A stretch of 34,369 nucleotides of DNA from Verrucomicrobiales bacterium. GTDB taxonomy: Bacteria; Verrucomicrobiota; Verrucomicrobiia; Verrucomicrobiales; SLCJ01. Each line of letters opens with the position of its first letter. Position 1 is the stretch's first letter. The notes under the pieces were generated by a model. The model did not search any database, was not told where the DNA came from, and worked only from the letters and a program-made list of their open reading frames with translations. Positions 23,559 to 31,158 of the stretch are shown piece after piece. A program made the position numbers and the translations under genes. The stretch covers positions 1-34,369 of the forward strand of contig JAGXGH010000116.1 in NCBI GenBank assembly GCA_024636835.1. The letters run 5' to 3'.

Positions 23559-24958
23559 TGGTCCTCCTCCCCCTCATTGGTGACCGGTAGCCCGGCATTT
23601 TCCCAAGCTATCCAACTCCCCGGCATGTTGCGGACATTCTTAAAACCCTGCGCCTTCAGGATACTCGCCCCGATGCTCGCGCGGTAGCCGGAAGCACAAT
23701 AGGTGACGGTCCGCGCGCTCTTGTCGAACTCACTGCCGCGCTCGCGCAAGTCCGGCAGGAAGACATGTTTCGCGCACGGCACATGGCCGGCCTTCCACTC
23801 CGAAGGTGAGCGCACATCAATCACCTGCAGTTCGTCCGAGCATGTCTCGACCTCATGCACCGTCATCTGAGGGGTATGCGCGAGTGGGAATCCGGCCTTG
23901 TCCCACGCCGTCATGCCGCCCGCGAGATAGCCCGCGAATTTCGTGTAGCCGGAGCGGATAAACAGCGCGGCGACTTCGTCCACCGCTGTGTCCTTTTCCA
24001 ACACGAGCAGAATCGGCTCATCGGGATCGAGCAGCCAGCCCGCCCACACGGTGAGCATCGGTTTCGCACCGATATTCAGCGCGCCGGCGATGTGGCCGCC
24101 GCCAAAGGCGAGCATTGATCGGGTATCGATCAGCACCGCATTCCCGCTGCCGGCAGCCTTCTTGAACTCCTTCGCTGGAAGCGCGGGGATCACTGGTAAA
24201 TGGCCGAGAACCTCGGGGCCTTTCGCGTTCACCTTCTTCATCCGCTGGTAATAGCTTGGCTCGGGCGGCGCAGTGGAAAGCGCGTGCTCCACGAACTCCG
24301 CGCGTTGCTTTCTTTGGTAATAAGGATTGTGTGCCAGCTCATAGCCGATGGTGCTCTCCAGACGGTCGCCGATGTCCGCGCCACAGGGTGAGCCATGGCC
24401 GTGCGAAGGCATGATGATGACGCCCGGATCGAGCTTCGCGTAGTAATCGAAGAGCGTGTCGTAGAGCTGCGACGCGAGTTTGTCGGCGTCCTTGCCGAGT
24501 AGGTCCGGGCGTCCCGCGGAATTCACGAAGAGCGAGTCGCCGGTGAAGACAGCGAAAGGCGATTTATTGCCCTTTTCATGTGCCTCGTAGGCCATGTGCT
24601 CCGGTGTGTGCCCAGGCGTATGCCGCGCGACCAGGGTGAGCTTTCCAAATTCAAACTCATCACCCGCCCGCACCGCCTCGACCTCAAAGCCATACTCCGC
24701 GCCGCCCTCCACACTCGCATGCACCTTCGCGGTCCCCGTCTGCGCCGCCAGCTCGCGCGCACCGCTGATGAGGTCCGCGTGAATATGCGTCTCGAATGCG
24801 TGAGTGATCGCCACCTTGTGACTTCGCGCGAGTTCCAGATAGACTGCGACATCCGGTCGCGGGTCGATGACTGCCGCGATGCCCTCGCTGTCGTCGCCGA
24901 CGAGATAGGAAAGCTCGGCGATTCCTTCGGTTTGAATGCGTTCAAAGATTAATGCCAT
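23555..24958 (-). CDS. MBL-fold persulfide dioxygenase-like protein with two rhodanese domains
   Basis: This 467-aa cytosolic protein has a metallo-beta-lactamase domain (1-240) with iron ligands THIHAD (His58, His60, Asp62), HTPGHTPEH (His117) and TGDSLFV (Asp141). Residue 63, usually His in two-metal enzymes, is Leu, which fits a mononuclear iron persulfide dioxygenase. The first rhodanese domain (about 265-345) has no catalytic Cys in its loop. The second (about 375-460) has CASGYRAS with the Cys near 421. Likely role: oxidation of glutathione or protein persulfides and sulfur transfer. It is first in the sulfur unit, coupled by ATGA to the YeeE/YedE genes, with an AACC-ATG start. Confidence 0.88.
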   Translation of the reverse strand: MALIFERIQTEGIAELSYLVGDDSEGIAAVIDPRPDVAVYLELARSHKVAITHAFETHIHADLISGARELAAQTGTAKVHASVEGGAEYGFEVEAVRAGDEFEFGKLTLVARHTPGHTPEHMAYEAHEKGNKSPFAVFTGDSLFVNSAGRPDLLGKDADKLASQLYDTLFDYYAKLDPGVIIMPSHGHGSPCGADIGDRLESTIGYELAHNPYYQRKQRAEFVEHALSTAPPEPSYYQRMKKVNAKGPEVLGHLPVIPALPAKEFKKAAGSGNAVLIDTRSMLAFGGGHIAGALNIGAKPMLTVWAGWLLDPDEPILLVLEKDTAVDEVAALFIRSGYTKFAGYLAGGMTAWDKAGFPLAHTPQMTVHEVETCSDELQVIDVRSPSEWKAGHVPCAKHVFLPDLRERGSEFDKSARTVTYCASGYRASIGASILKAQGFKNVRNMPGSWIAWENAGLPVTNEGEEDQ

Positions 24959-25106
24959 GGTTGTTAGTGGTTTGTTTTTGATGTGTTGAGAACGCTTGTG
25001 CTCATGCGTTGGTTTGTTAGGAGGTTCATTGGTAGATTCATCGGAGGATTCGGGCGGTGGGATGCAAGCACCCCTCCGCCTAGATTTTTTTGTGAATCCC
25101 GGGTGA

Positions 25107-26645
25107 TTACTGAACCTTCAGTTTGTTAATCACGATGTCGGCACCGCCTTCCTGGGCGTTCTCCGAGGCGGAATCATATTCACTCCAGCTATCGACCGTG
25201 CCGGTGAGTGTGGCCGTTCCATTTTCGACCTTCACTTTCACAGCATCCGAGTCGACGAAGGGGCTCCAGAACAATTCGCTCTCGATTTCGTCCTTCATCT
25301 CAGCATCGCTTGTGTTGGGCGATGTTGCGTAGTCGATCGTCCAAGTATAGTCATAGGGCTCGTAGTAGTAGCTTGTGTAGGGCCAGTAGTAGTAACTGTA
25401 GCTAGGGAAGCTGACGGTCAGGCCATTGTTCACATTGGTGACTCCATTGACCCGCGATGTGACATCTTCTGCGTGGCTTTTCTCGTAGAAGGAATCCACG
25501 GTTCCACTCAGATAGATGACGCCATCGAGTGCAGAGACACCGATCTGGAAGCGATCCACATAGGGATCACGTGTGAGAGCATCCTCCACATTCTGTGCGA
25601 GCTTGTCGTCGGAAGGGGGATTCTCCATACGGACCCGGAGGTAGTTTTTCACGCGCCAGACTCCAAACGTATTCTTCGCATCCTGCTCGGCGGCGCGTTT
25701 TGCCTTCAGGTTGTCCACTGCGCCAGTGAGCGTGACTACGCCATTACTCACTGCGACCGTGGGATTGAAGGAAAGTACCCGCGGATCGAACATCAATCCA
25801 TCCTCGACCGCCTTTTTGATTTCTTCGTCGGTTTTGGCGGCGATTTTGCTCTTCTTCTTCATGGTGTCCTTTGCCCACGGTTCAACTTTCAATCCCTCGG
25901 CATCCACGGAGGTCACACCCATTGTCCAAGCATCTGAGATCGCCCGGGTCTTTTCTGCGGCGCTACCGACGATTCCGGTGAGAGTCACCTTGCCATCGCT
26001 GACGGCGACATTTGTGGAGAGGTCATAGACCCACACATCACGCTCCAGAACAGCCTTGACCTCTGCTGCGATCTCACTGTCGGCTCGCTCGATTTTATAG
26101 GAAACGGTGATATCGTTCTGGAGCTCCTTGACGCCCTTGACTCCTTTAGCCACAGCTGCGGACAGCTGTTTTTCCTGCCAGGATTCTACCGTGCCCGTGA
26201 GTGTGACCACGCCATCGTTTACGGCGGTGTTCAGTTCGTAGGAATCGGCCGCCGGATCGGCGAGCAATGCGGCTTCGACATCTCTGCGGACTTCGTCATC
26301 GGTGCGCAGAACTGGCTCCACGCTGATGTTGTTGACCACAGCGCGGACGCCTTTGACTGCTTCGGCGATGGTGGTGGCGCGCTCCTTGGCGAGGATGTTC
26401 GGCGCGCTGCCGGAGAGCGTGACGATCCCATCTGTGGTCGACACGTCGAGGTTATTGGAGGCCACCGAGGAGTCGTATAAAAGGTCGGAATCAACGGTCG
26501 CGTTGATCTCCGCTCCGGTTGGAGTCTCCTTTTGGGCGGCTTGGAGAGGAGGCGCCGCAAGTGAGGAAATTAGGAACGCTCCGCATACTGCGGTGGTGCT
26601 CCGGCGGATGGTTTGTAGTTGATGGTTTTTCATTTGTCTTTTCAT
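25107..26645 (-). CDS. Exported protein with six BON domains
   Basis: This protein is 512 aa from the ATG at 26645. A frame-extending GTG lies at 26663, but the ATG is preferred because its context (CAGAAATGAAAAGACAAA) closely matches the start of the Met-rich protein gene. A signal peptide ends near LQA-AQK. Six BON repeats of about 65-75 residues follow, each with the pattern [DE]xx[IV]..., a G-[IVT]-[VA]-[TY]-L-[ST]-G core and a V-x-x-[VI] end. A Tyr-rich linker (SYYYWPYTSYYYEPYDYTW) separates domains five and six. BON proteins such as OsmY bind membranes or phospholipids and protect the envelope under osmotic stress. Six copies is unusually many. Confidence 0.88.
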   Translation of the reverse strand: MKRQMKNHQLQTIRRSTTAVCGAFLISSLAAPPLQAAQKETPTGAEINATVDSDLLYDSSVASNNLDVSTTDGIVTLSGSAPNILAKERATTIAEAVKGVRAVVNNISVEPVLRTDDEVRRDVEAALLADPAADSYELNTAVNDGVVTLTGTVESWQEKQLSAAVAKGVKGVKELQNDITVSYKIERADSEIAAEVKAVLERDVWVYDLSTNVAVSDGKVTLTGIVGSAAEKTRAISDAWTMGVTSVDAEGLKVEPWAKDTMKKKSKIAAKTDEEIKKAVEDGLMFDPRVLSFNPTVAVSNGVVTLTGAVDNLKAKRAAEQDAKNTFGVWRVKNYLRVRMENPPSDDKLAQNVEDALTRDPYVDRFQIGVSALDGVIYLSGTVDSFYEKSHAEDVTSRVNGVTNVNNGLTVSFPSYSYYYWPYTSYYYEPYDYTWTIDYATSPNTSDAEMKDEIESELFWSPFVDSDAVKVKVENGTATLTGTVDSWSEYDSASENAQEGGADIVINKLKVQ

Positions 26646-26663
26646 TTCTGTTGGCGTTTTCAC

Positions 26664-27057
26664 TTCTGGTTTGTTTTATGAAGCAGCATTGTAAAATGCG
26701 GGTTCATCGCTGTTTTTCACCGGCTATAGCGGTTGGAGTCCGCCCCTCGGCGGTGACTCGCGAAACAGCCTTTGTCCCGACCAGAACTCGGCGAAAAGAG
26801 CATGTGCCAGACTTTCAATACGCAAACTTCGCGAAGTTGGCGACAGGGAGCCGGCTGTGATTTCCTGATTTCGGATCGGCGGGACATGTAAAGACCCTAA
26901 CCAGAATAGCTGGAATATGTAATTGGGAGCTTCCCTAGGACGGACGTAAGTGAATGACCTATGCCCTATAGCAATTCCTCTAATAACCCTCCGACAGCTG
27001 CGGAGATAGGCCGGTATCGTCCCTGATAGCAGGCTTTAGCCTAGAAAGGAAAATAGG
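26664..27057. other. Intergenic region, upstream of the BON gene
   Basis: No gene is supported here. It must contain the BON promoter, but no convincing -35/-10 pair was found. A small hairpin GCATT-GTAA-AATGC lies at 26686-26699, and a TCCGACAGCTGCGGA near-palindrome near 26992. The rest shows nothing recognisable. Confidence 0.5.
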
Positions 27058-27185
27058 AACCACGGATTTCACGGATATACACGGATAATCAGTGAGTTAC
27101 ATTGCCTAGACGACTAACCCTCTGGGTGATCGGGATGAATTTCATAAGTGCCTCTAAATCCGTGCTTTCCGTGTCATCCGTGGTT
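27058..27185. repeat. Palindromic ACGGAT repeat element (128 bp)
   Basis: The left end AACCACGGAT (27058-27067) and right end ATCCGTGGTT (27176-27185) are perfect 10-bp inverted repeats. Each arm holds further ACGGA or TCCGT copies (three CACGGAT-type units on the left; TCCGT three times on the right). The centre is non-coding. Similar ACGGAT-rich palindromes are common as dispersed non-coding elements in environmental genomes. Mobility is inferred. Confidence 0.6.
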
Positions 27186-27286
27186 TTCATCTCTGAATTT
27201 AGGTTTAGAATCCTGTGGTGTCGGGGACACACGGTAAGAAGCGGCAAATTACCAGCCACAGACCTCGCGGTATGTGGGACTGGGTT

Positions 27287-27410
27287 GAATGGCACTGCCT
27301 TAAGCGGTTATTTGGGAGTTAGAGAGAACCACGACACCGCTCAAACGGGCGAGACGCGCCGTGCTCCTTGAAGGAAACGCGCCGATGGCATTTTTAAGTC
27401 AGTGCCATTC
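27287..27410. mobile_element. 124-bp MITE-like element with 17-bp TIRs
   Basis: The ends GAATGGCACTGCCTTAA (27287-27303) and TTAAGTCAGTGCCATTC (27394-27410) are inverted repeats matching at 16 of 17 positions. They are flanked by GGGACTGGGTT (27276-27286) and CGGACTGGGTT (27411-27421), a direct repeat of 11 bp with one mismatch. Terminal repeats with an 11-bp target duplication fit a non-autonomous derivative of an IS4-like element (that family makes roughly 9-13 bp duplications). No transposase lies inside. Confidence 0.7.
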
Positions 27411-27500
27411 CGGACTGGGTTGAATTCTCTTCCTCGCTCAGCCTAGCCTTCACATGCTCTCTGCATTCCAGTAATTTGAAATAACTGTTGAGAGAGAGTA

Positions 27501-28424
27501 TTACTTGTCTTCAGCTTTTTCGCTGCCGTAAATCTGCGTCTCCAGTTGTTTCGCATCTATCGCCGCCGACTCGAGGGTGCCACCTTGAGGAACACCGGGA
27601 CGCAGAGGTTTGGTTTCCGCGTGAATCGCTTTCTGATAGAGCTTCATCCTTTGGCTAACTGCGCCGAGTCTCGTGTCATCGAGGAGTTCATCGGCTGAAG
27701 TCAGTTGAGCGACGGCAGGATCGCCAAAGTAAGCAATGAGTGATTGAGCCATCATCCAGTGACCTGCTGCGTTTGGATGGACTCGATCTTTTTGCACAGT
27801 GAATCCCGGCTCGTCCAGCTTGGCTTGATCTACCTTTGTCCGCATCTCGGAGTGAAGGTCGACGACGTGCCAGCCGTTCTCTCGCTGTTTAACCAACCAT
27901 GCAGAATAGTGAGTGAGCACCGTGTCATAGTCGAAGCCGGGCTTGCCATGGTTGTCATAAATCGGTGGTGTCACATGCACGATCTCGGCGCCGTATTGCT
28001 TTGCGGCTGCGCGCAAACGTAGGACGCCGTTGCAGAAGCGCGCGGTTCTTTCCTCATCCAACTCTTTGTAGATGCCGCAGTTCATTCCATAACAGGCGAT
28101 GATGAGATCGGGGTTCGTTTTCGCGAGAACGCGTTCCAGCCTTTCGAATAAGCACGGTCTTGGAAATCGTCCGCCGGCGTGGTTTTCCTCACTCAACCCG
28201 GAGATCGTTTCACTGCTCACTCCTGCGTTGATGACGGTGAAGCGTTGGTCTGGGAATCTTTTCACCAACCAAGCATCGAAATCCGTCACATAGTCACCCG
28301 CCTGAGTGATGCTATCGCCAAGAATGAGGATGGTCTTTTTGCCCTCAAGGATTTTCTCGGACGCAGAGGCTATCGACAGAGTAGCGAGGAGAACGCTAAG
28401 CAGGATGGAGGCAACACGGTTCAT
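27501..28424 (-). CDS. Exported SGNH/GDSL-family hydrolase
   Basis: This protein is 307 aa from the ATG at 28424. A signal peptide (MNRVASILLSVLLATLSIAS) is followed by the nucleophile block ILILGDSITQAGDY (Ser in GDSIT), then INAGVSSETISG, the oxyanion Asn in CYGMNCGIYKE, and the catalytic Asp-His pair KDRVHPNAAGH. This is the SGNH esterase/lipase fold, often deacetylating polysaccharides in Verrucomicrobiota and Planctomycetota. The frame extends upstream to 28778 without conserved sequence and is rejected. The start codon directly abuts a perfect 8-bp inverted repeat (28425-28443). Confidence 0.85.
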   Translation of the reverse strand: MNRVASILLSVLLATLSIASASEKILEGKKTILILGDSITQAGDYVTDFDAWLVKRFPDQRFTVINAGVSSETISGLSEENHAGGRFPRPCLFERLERVLAKTNPDLIIACYGMNCGIYKELDEERTARFCNGVLRLRAAAKQYGAEIVHVTPPIYDNHGKPGFDYDTVLTHYSAWLVKQRENGWHVVDLHSEMRTKVDQAKLDEPGFTVQKDRVHPNAAGHWMMAQSLIAYFGDPAVAQLTSADELLDDTRLGAVSQRMKLYQKAIHAETKPLRPGVPQGGTLESAAIDAKQLETQIYGSEKAEDK

Positions 28425-28443
28425 AATACCAAATCTTGGTATT
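28425..28443 (-). promoter_or_regulatory. Inverted repeat abutting the SGNH hydrolase start codon
   Basis: AATACCAA and TTGGTATT are perfect 8-bp arms around a 3-nt loop. The repeat ends at the base before the start codon. It could be an operator, or an RNA hairpin that hides the ribosome site. Confidence 0.45.
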
Positions 28444-28624
28444 GATCTGACGCGTCGCGTAGAACCGCTGCGCGGCACGCGATTGACAAGTGGGCATGGA
28501 GTTGGTTGATTGTGAACTGCTTGTGCGCGGTGAATCGTCATGTTTTTATTCGGAACCGGTATGAGAGGTGTTGGGAAATGAGTTTGGCCTTTAGCGCTGC
28601 AGAAAAGCAAGCGTTTGACCTTTA

Positions 28625-29764
28625 TTACTTCTGGAATAGTAGATAGGTGCCCGACTTGCCGGAGACTGCGAGGTCGATCTTGCCATTGCCATCGAGGTCT
28701 GCACTGCGGATGAACAATCCGGTTCCCACTCCCTTGGCAATGAGGTGACGGGTGAATGTTAGCGTGCCTTTGTCCCAAGTGTAGTAGTAGAGCGAGGGTT
28801 CTTCTTTAGCGCCGGGGTCGCCACCTGAGTGTCCGCGTACGCGCTTACCGGTAACGAGAGCTTTGTTGCCGTCGCCATCGATATCGATCCAAGCAATCGC
28901 ATGGGCCTGCGACCAGGATTTGTCAATTTCGTGGCGCTCCCAATTGGTCTTGCCGTCCTTGGGTTCCAACTGCTCCATCCAATAGACTCCGTAGTCGTGA
29001 CCGTTGCCATAGACCACGTCATTGCGAGCGTCGCCGTTGAGATCGGTCACGATCATCGGGCAGCTGGCGTGTTTCCATTTCCAATCTTCGTGAAGGATCC
29101 ACTCGCCAGCGAAGGGGTCACCATCCGGTCGCTCATACCAGCCATTGCCAAAGAGGATGTCCTCGCGTCCGTCGCCATTGACATCGCCGAAGCCGATGCC
29201 ATGACCATTGCATCCGCCAACGGTGCACTTCTCAAGAGCTGGTTCTTTGTCCTTTTTGATCAACTTCCACATCAGTTGCGGGGTGTTGGCTTGCCAGCTG
29301 TTGGCAATGTATTCGGGAGTGCCGTCGCCATCGATATCGTGCATCCAGGTGATCTCATTCTTCTCTGCTGTTTCAGCGAGCAGGTGCTGTTTCCACAGCT
29401 TACCCAGCACGAGGCCGTCCTTGCCTGGGTTCTCGTACCAATAAAGTTCTTTTGGGAAAAAGCTGCCGGAGATGATGTCGATCCATCCGTCGCCATTAAC
29501 GTCGTGAGGGTGCTCGCCGTTGTTCTCCAAATAGTCTTTACCGAACTCGGCGATGTCGCGCAGAGGTCTCGGAGCGTAATCCGGTCCGGCATACCAGTTG
29601 CGGCCAGCACTCACATCGAGAACGCCGTCCTTGTTGAAGTCGGCGATAGCGCAAGCCTCGTTGGCATCGATAGCGAGCAGTCGGGTTTCAAACTCGGCGG
29701 CGTATGCCACAGTTACCACTGGAAGCATGATCGCCCAGCAAAGGGGAAGTCGTAAATTCATCAT
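28625..29764 (-). CDS. Exported FG-GAP/VCBS-repeat protein
   Basis: This protein is 379 aa from the double ATG at 29764/29761, with a signal peptide ending near AYA-AEF. At least seven FG-GAP blades carry Ca2+-binding loops: DFNKDGVLD, DVNGDGWID, DIDGDGTPE, DVNGDGREDI, DLNGDARND, DIDGDGNK and DLDGNGKID. This predicts a secreted seven-bladed beta-propeller that binds sugar or protein. A longer frame to 29872 uses a GTG and runs into the relic esterase region, so it is rejected. CRISPR spacer 6 encodes a peptide very like the HPHDVNGDGW blade of this protein. Confidence 0.85.
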   Translation of the reverse strand: MMNLRLPLCWAIMLPVVTVAYAAEFETRLLAIDANEACAIADFNKDGVLDVSAGRNWYAGPDYAPRPLRDIAEFGKDYLENNGEHPHDVNGDGWIDIISGSFFPKELYWYENPGKDGLVLGKLWKQHLLAETAEKNEITWMHDIDGDGTPEYIANSWQANTPQLMWKLIKKDKEPALEKCTVGGCNGHGIGFGDVNGDGREDILFGNGWYERPDGDPFAGEWILHEDWKWKHASCPMIVTDLNGDARNDVVYGNGHDYGVYWMEQLEPKDGKTNWERHEIDKSWSQAHAIAWIDIDGDGNKALVTGKRVRGHSGGDPGAKEEPSLYYYTWDKGTLTFTRHLIAKGVGTGLFIRSADLDGNGKIDLAVSGKSGTYLLFQK

Positions 29765-29868
29765 CTTTGAACGTAGGCTATGCGATGATTCTGACAAGAG
29801 ATTGCACGGTTCATGAATTCCGTGTTCGCGATCGACACCGGAAAGCTTGGCGTCATCGCCGCCGCCCT

Positions 29869-29957
29869 GCACCTCAATACCCGTATATGCTCGTATATGC
29901 TCGTATATGCTGAACGGTGAGGCGGGTAGACCGTCCTTATTGTAGAAATTGCACGCC
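29869..29957 (-). pseudogene. Relic of the 3' end of a second sialate O-acetylesterase gene
   Basis: On the minus strand the segment encodes CNFYNKDGLPASPFS, matching CNLYNKDGLPASPFS at the end of the intact esterase (32106-33563). Over 45 nt it differs at 6 positions, 5 of them synonymous. A stop codon lies directly upstream and nothing else of the gene remains. A 10-bp repeat expansion replaces the last codons, so the original TGA is out of frame. Confidence 0.75.
29882..29911. repeat. Tandem repeat, three perfect 10-bp units
   Basis: CGTATATGCT occurs three times in a row at 29882-29911. It lies inside the esterase relic and accounts for its frame change relative to the intact copy. Probably slipped-strand expansion. 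Confidence 0.95.
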
Positions 29958-30132
29958 TAGTAGAGGATATTGCATGATGTATAAAGGGATGAAGAAATCG
30001 ATTCTATTAACAAGCTTGATTTCAGCCACGATGGAATAAGTGCAAAATACGCTGATCCTTTTTTAAAGGGCCGTTTCTTAATCTTGCAATACTTCCTTTA
30101 CTTTTAAGTCCGCAATCAACTACCTAATTCAC
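29958..30132. other. AT-rich leader of the SPFH operon
   Basis: These 175 nt are clearly more AT-rich than the flanking genes and carry no gene. The SPFH-NAD-kinase promoter should lie here. TTGCAA and nearby AT boxes are present, but no well-spaced -35/-10 pair can be fixed by eye. Confidence 0.4.
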
Positions 30133-31158
30133 ATGTTCGGTATTCGCTTCATCAAAATTCCTCCCACGACGCACGTCATCCAGTTCAAAGCCGGGAAAAT
30201 TGCGCGTGAGGGGGCAGGGCTTTCGTTTTTTTATTATTCACCGACTACTTCCTTAGTTTCTGTGCCGGTAGGTAGTGCGGACATTCCGTTCATCTTCCAA
30301 GAGCAGACTGCTGATTATCAAGGGGTTACACTGCAAGGTCAAGTGACGTATAGAATCGCAGAGCCTGGAAAACTAGCCTCACTGATGAATTTCACACTGG
30401 ATCCCAGCGGGCGTGGATATGCATCGGAGGATCCAGATAGGTTGCCACAACGAGTTATCAACCTCGTCCACGTGCTGGCAAGGGCGGAACTAGAAAAGCT
30501 GTCGTTGCGTGAAGCATTACGTGCATCAGAATCCTTGGTTTCCGCCATTCGCTTACAGCTTACCGAGTTACCAGACCTCGAATCCCTAGGCTTGGAGGTC
30601 TTAGGCTTGTCGCTGTTAGCCATCAAGCCTACCCCTGACACTGCACGTGCGTTAGAAGCAGAAACGCGCGAGCAACTGCTGCGCGTGGCAGATGAAGCGA
30701 TCTATGCTCGACGGAACGCGGCGGTTGAACAGGAGCGGGGCATCAAAGAAAATGAGCTCAACACAGAGATTGCCGTGGAAAATAAGAAGCGGCAAATCCG
30801 AGAAGCACAAATGGATGCGGAGCGTTCTGTGCAGGAAAAACAAGCGCAGATGGAGAGTGCCCGACTTGAAACGAATATAAGCCTCGAAGAAGAACGACGG
30901 AAGCTCGTCACGCTTGCTGCGGAAAATTCGAAGAAGGAAGCTGATGCGCGTGCTTACGACCTCGCGGCCACGATTAAAGCATTCGATAGTGCGGATGCAG
31001 GCGTGCTACAAGCTTTGGCAACATCAGGAATGAAACCGCAACAGCTCATCGCATTCGCGTTTCAAGAACTTGCCTCCAAAGCTGAAAAAATTGGCACGCT
31101 CAACATCTCACCTGATCTTCTAAGCGAACTGCTCGACAAGCCAAAATCCAATAAATGA
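30133..31158 (+). CDS. SPFH/band-7 domain protein without membrane anchor
   Basis: This 341-aa protein opens with KIPPTTHVIQFKAGKIAREG and FYYSPTTSLVSVPVGSAD, then QGVTLQGQVTYRI, as in SPFH (stomatin/prohibitin/flotillin) domains (about 5-180). A long charged coiled coil follows (about 185-270; many Glu, Arg and Lys), then a C-terminal segment rich in helix (LQALATSGMKPQQLIAFAFQ), recalling flotillin-type oligomerisation ends. No N-terminal transmembrane helix is seen, so it would be a soluble or peripherally bound scaffold. Its stop overlaps the start of an NAD-kinase-like gene as ATGA. Base composition is lower in GC than the stress island. The pairing is not one known to me as a named system. 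Confidence 0.82.
   Translation: MFGIRFIKIPPTTHVIQFKAGKIAREGAGLSFFYYSPTTSLVSVPVGSADIPFIFQEQTADYQGVTLQGQVTYRIAEPGKLASLMNFTLDPSGRGYASEDPDRLPQRVINLVHVLARAELEKLSLREALRASESLVSAIRLQLTELPDLESLGLEVLGLSLLAIKPTPDTARALEAETREQLLRVADEAIYARRNAAVEQERGIKENELNTEIAVENKKRQIREAQMDAERSVQEKQAQMESARLETNISLEEERRKLVTLAAENSKKEADARAYDLAATIKAFDSADAGVLQALATSGMKPQQLIAFAFQELASKAEKIGTLNISPDLLSELLDKPKSNK

Noticed and set aside
25040..25090. Possible sigma54 site (GG-N10-GC) upstream of the MBL-rhodanese gene
   Set aside because: Only the TTGCAT half fits well; the -24 half does not match TGGCAC.
28425..28778. 117-residue extension of the SGNH hydrolase
   Set aside because: It crosses into the FG-GAP gene end, has no conserved sequence, and the signal peptide begins at the Met at 28424.
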